64,000 bases of DNA from an uncultured Eubacterium sp. (lineage in GTDB: Bacteria; Bacillota; Clostridia; Lachnospirales; Lachnospiraceae): contig CAJTMV010000017.1 in the NCBI GenBank assembly GCA_910577225.1, positions 1 to 64,000 of the forward strand, given 5' to 3'. The notes under the pieces were generated by a model, which was given only the letters and a program-made list of their open reading frames with translations, was not told where the DNA came from and did not search any database. The number at the start of each line of letters is the position of its first letter. The stretch's first letter is position 1. The position numbers were made by a program, and so were the translations under genes. Shown here one piece after another: positions 44,590 through 53,495 of this stretch.

Positions 44590-45704
44590 ATCCCCTCCAT
44601 CGTTTCCGGCACTGCATATAAAACCGTCTCTTCCATTCTCGTCTGATAATGCCGCAAATAATACTTATAACCCAGATCCAGTTTCTCCAGAAAAATCGGG
44701 ATTTCAAAAATATCCTCTGGTTTATGGTAAACAGATATCGCCAGCTTTGGGCGATATTTTTGTATCGTTCGGATACTGCCTTTCAATGCCTCCAGCTCGC
44801 TTCCTTCCACATCCATTTTTATGTAAGTTGCTTTTCTCCCATTTAATTTATGATCGATGCTGTCAGCCGTAATACTTACTTCACCCGCATCCGATACGCA
44901 GGACCCCCATCCAGGTCCGGCGTCTTCCTGAAACCGTATAACCGTTTGATCGCTCCACACCCCTGCCTCATACAATTCAAATTCGCATCCAAGTCCGGAC
45001 AAATTTTTCTGGCAGACCTGATAGTTTCTTCTGTCTGGTTCAAATGCATATACCATCTTAAGATTCCCAGCGCACCATTTTTTGCAATCCAGCGACGTAT
45101 CACCGTTAAAACAGCCTGCATCTACAAAATATTCTCCATTCTGATCCGGCGTAACGATAGTCGTATCAAAATACTGTCCGGGAATGTCACTGTATATTCC
45201 TCCCCCGCCATACGCAGACATCAAAATATTTGTTTCCTGAAACCCAGCCGCAATCAGCTGATGATAGATTTCTATCTGATATTTCACAGATACGGCTATG
45301 ATCACAAGATCGTCTCTAAAGTGCTGATACACATATGCAGCATTTCGTATCGGAATGCCCTGATACTCCAGCCCGTCCATTTTCTGATTATTATCACAAA
45401 TACAATCGATTATCCTGTTCGCCAGCAGCAGCGTCCGACAGGATAATCTGCCCATCTCTCCAGCTCCGAAAATTACGATTCTCTTTTCCCTGTTTTGCGG
45501 ATTCCGATTGTAATATTGTTCCAGCCATCCACAGGTAAGCGGCTGTTTCCGCATCATCAATATCTCATCCAGCTGCGCGTAAAATGCATCCTTATCTCTT
45601 TGAACAAAATAAGAAAATCTTGCATCAAATAATTTCTCAGATTCCACGTCCTGTAACTTATCTACAAACCGGTTCAGTATTCCGATGTTTTCTTTGTACT
45701 GCAT
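44586..45704 (-). CDS. FkbM-family methyltransferase with Rossmann module
   Basis: I start at MQYKENIGILNRFVDK (45704) after GAGGAGG; an in-frame ATG six codons earlier is an alternative. The 372-residue protein has the Rossmann module at about 75-160 (RIVIFGAGEMGRLSCRTLLL, CDNNQKMDGLEYQGIPI). The FkbM methyltransferase domain follows: FVDAGCFNGDTSLDCKKWC, YAFEPDRRNYQVCQKN, IKMDVEGSELEALKGSIRT and LRHYQTRMEETVLYAVPE. It is closely parallel to the gene at 42189, so the two probably arose by duplication and may methylate different sugar positions. Confidence 0.75.
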   Translation of the reverse strand: MQYKENIGILNRFVDKLQDVESEKLFDARFSYFVQRDKDAFYAQLDEILMMRKQPLTCGWLEQYYNRNPQNREKRIVIFGAGEMGRLSCRTLLLANRIIDCICDNNQKMDGLEYQGIPIRNAAYVYQHFRDDLVIIAVSVKYQIEIYHQLIAAGFQETNILMSAYGGGGIYSDIPGQYFDTTIVTPDQNGEYFVDAGCFNGDTSLDCKKWCAGNLKMVYAFEPDRRNYQVCQKNLSGLGCEFELYEAGVWSDQTVIRFQEDAGPGWGSCVSDAGEVSITADSIDHKLNGRKATYIKMDVEGSELEALKGSIRTIQKYRPKLAISVYHKPEDIFEIPIFLEKLDLGYKYYLRHYQTRMEETVLYAVPETMEGI

Positions 45705-45746
45705 AAAGCCTCCTCGTATCATTCCCTATTTACTCCCAACCGCCGC

Positions 45747-47048
45747 TTATACATAAACGCAAATATCTCCATCAGAAACTCCCATTTCCAATAACTGCCG
45801 TTTCATTGCGCCTGCATGCATTTCATTCGCAATCAGATATTTCGCCGCAGGATACCGTACTCTCCCCTGCTCCGGTGACAATACGGGCAGATCCTGCACA
45901 TTCGTTCCCCACAGCAGACGATTATTATCCATAAACGCCGCAGCATGATAAGCATGTTTTTGGAGCCATTTATAAGCCTCATATCCATAATGCCCACATC
46001 CAAAAATTAGTACCGGAGATTTCCCGGCTTCACCTAATACTTCCTGCATCATTTGTATATGAGCTTTACATTTTTCCAGATAATACGTTTCCGATATCAG
46101 TAAATCCTCCAGTTTTTTCCATATACCCGTCTGGAAAACACGCCGATCGATTCTGTTTCGTATACATGCATCTTTTAAGCGCTGCTGAAACCACATATAG
46201 TATTTCGATCTTTTTTCACTATCGATGCCGCTCTCTTCCTGCATATCATCAAAACAGTAAATAAATGATTTTGCCATCCGGCAGTAAAAAGCACGAATCA
46301 CATCTTCTTCTGCATTTTCTGTCAAATAATAAAAAGCTGAAAATTCCTGATATGCATACTGCAATCCTTTTCCGGAATTTGCAGATGCTCCTTCCCTGTC
46401 TGTGCAATAGCGATAATGAGCTTCTTTTAAATATAACGCTTTTGTTGCAAAAATAGTGGTCTGTAAAATAAACCCGATATCCTGATAAGCTGCCCCCGGC
46501 GTTTCTGACAATCGAATATTGTTTTCTATCAGAAACTGTTTTTTATATAGACCGTTCCATAAATACCAGTCGCCAACTGCGACCGCAGCATATTTTACAG
46601 GTTTTATTATTTTATCATACAAGTCCTCTGTCTGAAAAGAATACCTTCTGAGAAACGTCCGTTTTCCATTTTTTTCTGTGCGATAGAGATAATAATCGCT
46701 CTTTACATAATCACAATCCTTTAAAACTGCCTGTTCATATAAACGTTCATACATGGAAACATCCGCATAATCATCCGTTTCCAGAATGGCGATATAACGG
46801 CCGTTTGCCATGTCAATTCCCATATTCACCTGATATCCATAACTCTTCACATCACTATGACATAAAACGATTCTGTCATCCGTTTCTGCCAGTCTGGATA
46901 AAATCTCCCAGGTGCCATCCTCAGATCCTGCATCGATACAGAGTATCTCTATTTCCTTTAACGTCTGTTCCATCACACTTCGTACTGCTTCTTCTATATA
47001 ATCTTTTACATTTAGCGACGGAAGAATGACCGATACTTTAATTTCCAT
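45747..47048 (-). CDS. GT2-family glycosyltransferase with C-terminal Rossmann module
   Basis: The 433-residue protein begins EIKVSVILPSLNVKDYIEEA. It has IDAGSEDGTWEI and ILETDDYADVSM in place of the usual DXD pair, then a helical mid-section. It ends with the Rossmann module PVLIFGCGHYGYEAYKWLQK and FMDNNRLLWGTNVQDLPVLS (about residues 340-430). It overlaps the end of the GT4 gene at 47038 by 11 bases, so the two are translationally coupled. It is a probable glycan transferase of unknown specificity. Confidence 0.75.
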   Translation of the reverse strand: MEIKVSVILPSLNVKDYIEEAVRSVMEQTLKEIEILCIDAGSEDGTWEILSRLAETDDRIVLCHSDVKSYGYQVNMGIDMANGRYIAILETDDYADVSMYERLYEQAVLKDCDYVKSDYYLYRTEKNGKRTFLRRYSFQTEDLYDKIIKPVKYAAVAVGDWYLWNGLYKKQFLIENNIRLSETPGAAYQDIGFILQTTIFATKALYLKEAHYRYCTDREGASANSGKGLQYAYQEFSAFYYLTENAEEDVIRAFYCRMAKSFIYCFDDMQEESGIDSEKRSKYYMWFQQRLKDACIRNRIDRRVFQTGIWKKLEDLLISETYYLEKCKAHIQMMQEVLGEAGKSPVLIFGCGHYGYEAYKWLQKHAYHAAAFMDNNRLLWGTNVQDLPVLSPEQGRVRYPAAKYLIANEMHAGAMKRQLLEMGVSDGDICVYV

Positions 47049-48222
47049 TCATTTCCCCTAATTTTTCAATTAAACCCCTGACATTCGCAGTCACTTTTTC
47101 CCAGTTATAATGCTCCTTTACAAATCGAAGTCCGTTTTCGCACATCTGCCGATATGCCGTCTCATTTGAAAGCATATAGCGAAGCGTTTCCTCGAATTCG
47201 AAGAAATTCGTATAATACAGTCCTGCATTGCTTCGGATACACTGCCCTTTCAGCACTGCACAGTTTCCATTTACCAGTACCGGCCGCCCTGCTGCCATAC
47301 TTTCCAAAATAACAAGCGACAGACTTTCATATAAAGACGGCATGACAAGAAGTCTGGCATTTGCTATGATGGCTGTCTTTTGCTCCTCTGTCACAAATCC
47401 TGCATAAATAATATCCTCCGAATGTGTCAGCATCATTCTGTCATCTATGTTGCCAATCACAATCAGTTTCAGCGGTGATGGATTTCTTTTTTTATACTCA
47501 ATAAAATCCCGGTTTAATTCGTTAAAATTTTTGCCATTGCTTACTCTCCCAGCGTACACAATATATTGATCCTCATATTCGAGAAACTGCTCCGGCAATA
47601 TATACCTGCTTGTATCTGGAATATCGATCCCAACACTGGTAAGCTCGGATAATTTTTTATCTGTATGAAACTGGCGTGTAAGAAATTGTTTTTCTTCCAC
47701 ACTATTATATAGAATAGCTGCTGGTAATTCAAAGACTTTTTGATAGATTGGAAGTCGAATCGCTGCGTCGTCATGTGCCGTTGGCGCTATTATGCTGTTT
47801 TTCAGATTCAATCCTATTCCCTTTACTGTAAAATAATACGCATACGTGAAAAAAATGACCGCTTCGTATCTATCTGCATTTTTCTCCAAAAATGAAAGAA
47901 AAGAAGGGCAGTATGGTCCCATCTGGGCAATCCACTCTTCCTCGATCTCTTTTGTTCCCTTCCCTACCTGTTTTGACAATTCATCAAACAACATTTCATT
48001 TCTCGTTTTTTCTACCGGAAACCGATATACATTGACACGATTGATTTTTTCCAGTCCTTCTTTATACGCATTATCCCATGGCAGATTATTTCTGGCACAG
48101 GACGTTAGTACGTCGACCTCATACATATCGGTCAGATGCTCAGCCAAAACACGACAATGGTATTCTGCGCCGCCGTTTACCTCTAATCCATATCGGTGCA
48201 CTACAAAAACAATTTTTTTCAT
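47038..48222 (-). CDS. GT4-family glycosyltransferase
   Basis: The 394-residue GT-B protein starts KKIVFVVHRYGLEVNGGAEY. The C-terminal half has VGIDIPDTSRYILPEQF, YIVYAGRVSNGKNFNELNRD, ANARLLVMPSLYESLSLVIL and ESMAAGRPVLVNGNCAVLKG. It contains no Rossmann FGAG module, unlike most of its neighbours. The ATG follows AGGGAGAGCAGG. It should transfer a sugar from a nucleotide donor to the growing glycan; the donor is not identifiable. Confidence 0.85.
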   Translation of the reverse strand: MKKIVFVVHRYGLEVNGGAEYHCRVLAEHLTDMYEVDVLTSCARNNLPWDNAYKEGLEKINRVNVYRFPVEKTRNEMLFDELSKQVGKGTKEIEEEWIAQMGPYCPSFLSFLEKNADRYEAVIFFTYAYYFTVKGIGLNLKNSIIAPTAHDDAAIRLPIYQKVFELPAAILYNSVEEKQFLTRQFHTDKKLSELTSVGIDIPDTSRYILPEQFLEYEDQYIVYAGRVSNGKNFNELNRDFIEYKKRNPSPLKLIVIGNIDDRMMLTHSEDIIYAGFVTEEQKTAIIANARLLVMPSLYESLSLVILESMAAGRPVLVNGNCAVLKGQCIRSNAGLYYTNFFEFEETLRYMLSNETAYRQMCENGLRFVKEHYNWEKVTANVRGLIEKLGEMNGN

Positions 48223-48246
48223 CCTGCTCTCCCTAAACCCTTTTTT

Positions 48247-48684
48247 TCAAATTTCAATTGCCATTCCAGTATTTTTGATATTGAATATTAAAATATGATC
48301 GATGGTTACACCCATATGCACAAGCTGCCGCAAAATTTCATTTTCATAATCTTTCGGCGTAATCACAAAACAGGCATCAGGATAACGTGAAAACGCATCC
48401 TGCGGTGACAGAACCTCCAGACCACAAATGATTTTCCCCCATGTCCCACTGTTGTTGTCACAAAAACATTGAACAGATTTCATGCTCTCCAGCTGCAACG
48501 TTGCCCTGACAATTTCACCATATCTCCCAGCCCCAAATAATATCAACTGATCAAATTCTTTTAGCAATTTTATCAGTTTTCGATAATAAAAAGTAGTAAA
48601 ATTTAACTCATTGAACTGTGGAGTGTTCTCTAAAATTCTTTTTTGAATCTCCTCCATTACCTGCTGCGTATGAAATTTTTCCAT
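48247..48684 (-). CDS. Stand-alone Rossmann-like module protein
   Basis: The 145-residue protein consists of an N-terminal helical lead (about 1-45) and the Rossmann-like module: QLILFGAGRYGEIVRATLQL, CFCDNNSGTWGKIICGLEVL and CFVITPKDYENEILRQLVHM. It is the free form of the domain fused to GT2, GT4, FkbM and HAD proteins nearby. It may bind a nucleotide or nucleotide sugar like the N-terminal domain of PglD, but no acetyltransferase part follows. Its role is unknown; a scaffold or sensor within the glycosylation complex is one idea. The ATG follows GAGGAGAATACT. Confidence 0.6.
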   Translation of the reverse strand: MEKFHTQQVMEEIQKRILENTPQFNELNFTTFYYRKLIKLLKEFDQLILFGAGRYGEIVRATLQLESMKSVQCFCDNNSGTWGKIICGLEVLSPQDAFSRYPDACFVITPKDYENEILRQLVHMGVTIDHILIFNIKNTGMAIEI

Positions 48685-48708
48685 AGTATTCTCCTCCGGT
48701 TCTGCATA

Positions 48709-49854
48709 TTACTGTGCACAAAATATTATTTTTCCCTCGTCCACTCCACAGGAAAGCAGCCTTGTCGTGATATTCTCAGCCAGATCACTGGTACGCACTG
48801 CAAGGACTACATAATCATACGTTTCTGTCTGCAATGCTTCCAGCCCAACTACGCCCATTTTGTTCAATTCTGTTTGCTCATACGCCTGATCAACCCATGC
48901 GGCAATATCGCAATATCCGGACAGACATATCTGATGATGGAATGCCCGCCCGGCATATCCTGCTCCATATAAAATAATTCTTGCGCCCTTTGGAACTTCC
49001 TGAAATGGAAAAATAACCCCCAGCGACTCAATAAAGCTGCCAGGATTTCCCTGCCAGATCATCATTCTCATGTAATGATCGAGCTGTGGCATCATTAGCT
49101 GACAGTAATCCGACTGTTGAAACTGTTTTGTTAAATAAAGGTATAACTTTGACACATTTTGATAATAATCTGTTTTCTTTTGTGCAGTCGCAGATTCACT
49201 ATGAATGCGATAATGATAATCTGCTGCATCGGTTATAACGATCTTTCCTGCCTTTAGTAAATAAGGATAAACGATCGCTGCATCTTCGCCGTCATAAATA
49301 TCCGGATCCACATCTGAATGACATGAAATCAGCAATTGTTTCTTGTATAACTTATTCCATAAATAAGGCATGATTCCAAATTCATAAAATCCCCCATAAC
49401 ATAACATCCTCGGATAAACATGATGGATCATGTTTCTTTTTTCATATATGCCAGATGCTATTCGGTTTGTAGCAGCTTCTGATTTACCAGCATATTCAAT
49501 CGTGCACCCCGTTATAATCATATCTGCAGCTTCCTGCTCCATAACTCGGATCCTGCATGCCAGAAACTCGCTGCCAATCCAGTCATCCGCATCCACAAAT
49601 GCGATATAATCTCCATCCGCAATTTTCAAACCTGATTGTCTTGCGCCAACTACACCTTCATTGTTTTTGTGCACGACTCTGATTCTCCTGTCCTTCCTGG
49701 CAAACCTGTCGCAAATTTCTCCAGAGTTATCTGTAGATCCATCGTCAACTACGATAACCTCAAAATCTGTATATGACTGCCCCAATATGGAATTCAGGCA
49801 TCCTTCTAAATATTTCTCTACATTAAACACCGGAATAATAACAGATACTTTCAC
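48709..49854 (-). CDS. GT2-family glycosyltransferase with C-terminal Rossmann module
   Basis: The start chosen is GTG 49854 (VKVSVIIPVFNVEKYLEGCL), five bases after GGAGGG. The 381-residue protein has VDDGSTDNSGEICDRF and FVDADDWIGSEF for GT-A catalysis. The C-terminal module has ARIILYGAGYAGRAFHHQIC and WVDQAYEQTELNKMGVVGLE. It resembles the gene at 43438 in both parts. It is a probable locus glycan transferase; nothing indicates the sugar. Confidence 0.8.
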   Translation of the reverse strand: MKVSVIIPVFNVEKYLEGCLNSILGQSYTDFEVIVVDDGSTDNSGEICDRFARKDRRIRVVHKNNEGVVGARQSGLKIADGDYIAFVDADDWIGSEFLACRIRVMEQEAADMIITGCTIEYAGKSEAATNRIASGIYEKRNMIHHVYPRMLCYGGFYEFGIMPYLWNKLYKKQLLISCHSDVDPDIYDGEDAAIVYPYLLKAGKIVITDAADYHYRIHSESATAQKKTDYYQNVSKLYLYLTKQFQQSDYCQLMMPQLDHYMRMMIWQGNPGSFIESLGVIFPFQEVPKGARIILYGAGYAGRAFHHQICLSGYCDIAAWVDQAYEQTELNKMGVVGLEALQTETYDYVVLAVRTSDLAENITTRLLSCGVDEGKIIFCAQ

Positions 49855-49910
49855 TACACCCTCCAGCAACTTACTATCATATCCCTCTTTGACACCCGCT
49901 GCCTGCTCGC

Positions 49911-50399
49911 CTACACCTCGTATAAAATATCTTCCAGAGATACAATCGGATAATCCACCTTATCACTTAACATCTCTTCAATTTCATCAAAATAATAAAG
50001 TGCCGTTACTACAATCACATCGACCGGTTCCAGATCATCCTCTGGCGTAATCACGTCTACATCTGCATAAATGGCGTCCGCATTCTTATCTATAATGTAA
50101 CGGACTTCAATCCCGGAACCTTCCAGTTCGTCAAATAAACGCTCCCCCAGCTCTTTCATACCATAGATCGCTACTGTTTTGTATTCGTTTCTTTCGAAAT
50201 ATTCAACCAGTGTCTTTCCTTCCTGCCGGATTCGAAGCCATTGATCGAACGCCATATAAAGTTCGTGAACTTTGGCATGTCCGTCTAATAGTTCTTTGAT
50301 CTTTTTGGAAGATACCGATCTTGCCGCGATCCCTCCTGCCGCTGCTCCTGCTGCTGCTCCTGCCAGTGTTGATAATACTTTGTTGACTCCTTTGCTCAT
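49911..50399 (-). CDS. Stand-alone Rossmann-like module with Gly/Ala-rich N terminus
   Basis: I start at MSKGVNKVLSTLAGAAAGA (50399), eight bases after AAAGGAG; the ATG two codons before is too close. The first ~30 residues (LAGAAAGAAAGGIAAR) are Gly/Ala-rich and could form a short membrane-contacting or packing helix. The rest is a divergent Rossmann module: TVAIYGMKELGERLFDELEG, YIIDKNADAIYADVDVITPE and IVVTALYYFDEIEEML. The Gly motif has lost one position (GMKELG) relative to FGAGxxG. Its function is unknown. Confidence 0.55.
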   Translation of the reverse strand: MSKGVNKVLSTLAGAAAGAAAGGIAARSVSSKKIKELLDGHAKVHELYMAFDQWLRIRQEGKTLVEYFERNEYKTVAIYGMKELGERLFDELEGSGIEVRYIIDKNADAIYADVDVITPEDDLEPVDVIVVTALYYFDEIEEMLSDKVDYPIVSLEDILYEV

Positions 50400-50478
50400 G
50401 TTCATTTCTCCTTTTACTTATATTTTTTGCAAATCAGCTATAACTTCTCCAATTGTCTTAAATATATCCTTGTATTTT

Positions 50479-51558
50479 TTAACATATACGCAAAATTTTC
50501 GCAAAACCTTCAGCCATTTTTTCTATACGATAATTTTTCATCACATACGCTCTGTTTTCTTTTAACAGTCGTTGATAATCTTCCACTGACATTCTCTCAA
50601 CATACTGCATACATGCTCGAATTTCATCCGGATTCTTTACTCCAAATCGCAGCCTGACATCGGATACAATATCCTCCATCGGCCCAATATCAGATACGAT
50701 TACAGGCCTGCCATAAGCATAGGCTTCTAAAATTACATTTGGCGTCCCTTCTGAAAAAGATGGCAGTATCACCAGATCCGCCTTCTGATACTCTTCCTGC
50801 AGCTCCTCCACATGTCCTAAAAATTCAACCTTATCATTCAGACGATATTTACGCACAAACTGCCGTAGTTTTCCAAGATACGACCGATGACCTGTCACAC
50901 CTGCAAATACTATTTTTCCATCAAACTCCGGATACTGTTTTAAAAACTGCAGCATCAGCATCTGGTTCTTATCCGGCGCAATTCGGGCCGGAACCAGTAT
51001 TCTGTTAATTCTGCGGTCTTCTTTTCCTGGTAACATCGGAACAACTGGCTTGCCATTTCTAATTAATCCGACTTTTCTCCCAGTCAGCTGCTCCAAAGCT
51101 CTTTGACCATATTCAGAATTGGCCAGAATACAATTGCAAAAGCTCAGGCATTTCTGATACTCCTTACTTTCCACTATAGCAGCTGCATCGATACGTTCTG
51201 AGTATACAACCTGTATCCCAAGCATCCGCAAATATGGAGCAATTACCAGATCCTCCAAATAGTTAATCAGACATATTGTATATTTCTTTTTTAAAACAGA
51301 TTTTAAAATATGACGGATCACTCCCTGCAGTACCTTACCGCTGCCAGTACCTGCGTCAAGTTCATAAAAATTTATAAATTTTGCTTTTTGCCTGGTTTTT
51401 TTTAACAAAACATCTTCTTTCTTAAATCGATGTTCAATGATAACATCCATATTCCACCGATGTGATTCGGCATATGTCACCAGATATCGAAACTGTGTTT
51501 CCGCCCCGCCCCAGACAAATTCCGGCATCAGCAGCAAAACTCTTTTTTCTCTTTTCAT
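50479..51558 (-). CDS. GT4-family glycosyltransferase
   Basis: The 359-residue GT-B protein has VLLLMPEFVWGGAETQFRYL at the N terminus. ILVPARIAPDKNQMLMLQFL, VEFLGHVEELQEEYQKADLV, ILPSFSEGTPNVILEAYAYG and RPVIVSDIGPMEDIVSDV lie in the C-terminal domain (EX7E-type motif E-G-x-P-N-x-I-L-E). It has no signal peptide. It lies between the AsnB-like gene and the Rossmann module gene in the same direction. It is a probable glycan transferase; its specificity is unknown. Confidence 0.85.
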   Translation of the reverse strand: MKREKRVLLLMPEFVWGGAETQFRYLVTYAESHRWNMDVIIEHRFKKEDVLLKKTRQKAKFINFYELDAGTGSGKVLQGVIRHILKSVLKKKYTICLINYLEDLVIAPYLRMLGIQVVYSERIDAAAIVESKEYQKCLSFCNCILANSEYGQRALEQLTGRKVGLIRNGKPVVPMLPGKEDRRINRILVPARIAPDKNQMLMLQFLKQYPEFDGKIVFAGVTGHRSYLGKLRQFVRKYRLNDKVEFLGHVEELQEEYQKADLVILPSFSEGTPNVILEAYAYGRPVIVSDIGPMEDIVSDVRLRFGVKNPDEIRACMQYVERMSVEDYQRLLKENRAYVMKNYRIEKMAEGFAKILRIC

Positions 51559-51599
51559 ACCACGGTTTCTTTTACACCTTTCTCTTGCATTTTCTATTC

Positions 51600-53297
51600 T
51601 TAATACTCATAATGCCAGATATCTTTCAACAATGTTTCCTGAGGCGATTTCTTCTTATTCAAATAATTACGCGGCATAACAAAGCCCATTTTCGGTCGAT
51701 ATAATATTTTTCTCCCGATCTCTTCCACATAAGCCTTTCTGAACAATCCTTTTAATTCCCCTCCCGGACATCGGTCTTCTTCTGATAAAGAGAATGAAAA
51801 TTCCACTAACCTTCTCGCCAGTAACGGTACTCTTGTTTCCAGAGAAACAGCCATGGCTGCCCGATCGACTTTTGTCAAAATATCTCCCGGAAGATATGTT
51901 TTCAAATCCAAATACTGTATTCTTGTCATCGGTGGCAGCTCTTTATGATAATATTTTCTAAAGGCCCATAGCTTATCATAATCTTTCTCAATTGTCAATC
52001 GCTGACGCAGCTCTTTATCGGTTATCGAAAGCTGTGGAGAGCTCATCTGCATCAGACTGTTTAAGACATCCATCCAGTAATAATCTTTTTTATTATCTCT
52101 TTTGCATCTCTGATAAATCGCTGAAATCAGCAAATGATCCGGCCCTTTTTCTTTTTCTTTCCGCCATATTGCCTGATAACGTTCATATCCTCCAAATATT
52201 TCATCTCCCCCATCACCCGTAAGCACTACAGTTACCTTCTCTTTTGCCAGCCTGGATATCAGATAAGTCGGAAACGCCGACGTATCTGCAAACGGCTCGT
52301 CGTACCACAGCTTTAACTTATCATAATGATCACGAAATACATCCCGTTCAAATAATTTTCGGTTCATTTGAATCTGATAGCGCTGCGCCAGTTCACATGC
52401 ATATGTAGATTCGTCGAAATCCGCATTTGCAAAACCCATGCAAAACGTCTCTAATTGTGGATTGATTCGATGCCCTTCGAATGTAACAATACTCGAATCC
52501 ACCCCTCCGCTTAAAAAAGTACCTACCGGGACATCGGCTATCATCTGCTCCTCGACAGATTCCCGAACAAGAAATCTTAATTCCTCTATTAAATCTGACT
52601 GTTTTCTTTGTCTTCCCTGAAAACTGTTAATTTCCAGCTTCCAGTAAGATGTATCTTTAATAATTCTCTTTTGCGAAATATCAAAAATCATCCGATGTCC
52701 TGGCATCAGCTTCTGTACATTCTTATAACAGGTTTTCGGTTCCGGTATATAGGAATAATTTAAGTAATCATAAATTGCAGTGTGATCATATTCTGGCGAA
52801 ACCGTATTACACATAGATAAAATTCCTTTTAGTTCTGAAGCAAACCCAAAGTTGCAGCCGTCAAAATAATAATAGAATGGTTTTATCCCAATGCGATCAC
52901 GAAATAATCTCAGCGTACCGTCTCTTTTATCATAAATGGCAATTGCAAACATTCCGTCTACCTTCTGAACAAACCGATCTCCCCACTCTAAATATGCGTT
53001 CAGAATTACCTCCGTATCAGAGTTTGAACAAAATCGATAACCCTTTCGTATCAAATCCGTTCTCATTTTCTGATATCCATAAATCTCTCCATTATAAACA
53101 ATCCCTACCTGATGATCCGCAGAAAACATTGGCTGCATTCCGTGATCAGACAAATCTACAACAGCCAGTCTCGCGAATGCCAGTGTAAAATCCTCTGACG
53201 GACATATTTTGATGCCATCCGGCCCTCTGTGTTTCATATCTGTGATTGCTTTTTTATAATCCCATTTCGAATGACTGCCTCCAAGAATGGCACACAT
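51600..53297 (-). CDS. Asparagine synthase-type glutamine-dependent amidotransferase
   Basis: The 565-residue protein starts MCAILGG, with the Cys2 nucleophile of the class II glutaminase domain and HRGPDGIKI. VVDLSDHGMQPMF, YNGEIYGYQ and SNSDTEVIL follow. The C-terminal synthetase part has FLSGGVDSSIVTFEG, DGGDEIFGGYERY and MAVSLETRVPLLARRLVEF. By sequence it could be AsnB. Inside a glycan island such enzymes often amidate sugar uronic acids. UDP-ManNAcA is predicted from wecB and wecC in this operon, so a ManNAcA amide is a plausible target. The ATG follows AAGGGGATGCAAT. Confidence 0.7.
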   Translation of the reverse strand: MCAILGGSHSKWDYKKAITDMKHRGPDGIKICPSEDFTLAFARLAVVDLSDHGMQPMFSADHQVGIVYNGEIYGYQKMRTDLIRKGYRFCSNSDTEVILNAYLEWGDRFVQKVDGMFAIAIYDKRDGTLRLFRDRIGIKPFYYYFDGCNFGFASELKGILSMCNTVSPEYDHTAIYDYLNYSYIPEPKTCYKNVQKLMPGHRMIFDISQKRIIKDTSYWKLEINSFQGRQRKQSDLIEELRFLVRESVEEQMIADVPVGTFLSGGVDSSIVTFEGHRINPQLETFCMGFANADFDESTYACELAQRYQIQMNRKLFERDVFRDHYDKLKLWYDEPFADTSAFPTYLISRLAKEKVTVVLTGDGGDEIFGGYERYQAIWRKEKEKGPDHLLISAIYQRCKRDNKKDYYWMDVLNSLMQMSSPQLSITDKELRQRLTIEKDYDKLWAFRKYYHKELPPMTRIQYLDLKTYLPGDILTKVDRAAMAVSLETRVPLLARRLVEFSFSLSEEDRCPGGELKGLFRKAYVEEIGRKILYRPKMGFVMPRNYLNKKKSPQETLLKDIWHYEY

Positions 53298-53495
53298 ATT
53301 GCATCCCCTTAAAAAATTTACTCTAAAAGTTCAAATATAATCCATATACATAAACTGTTTTATGTTCACATTTTGTTATACACTGCCAGAATCCTGCAAA
53401 CTTCTCCCATTTCATTCGTTTTGTTTTGCAATATCCCTAATGGCTCATAAAACATCTCTTCATTTCTTTTTAGCATATCCACTTTCCTTTATCAT
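53298..53495. other. 198-base gap without a gene
   Basis: AT-rich gap between the AsnB-like gene and the upstream glycosyltransferase. I see no open frame with a ribosome binding site, no clear promoter and no terminator hairpin on either strand. Confidence 0.5.
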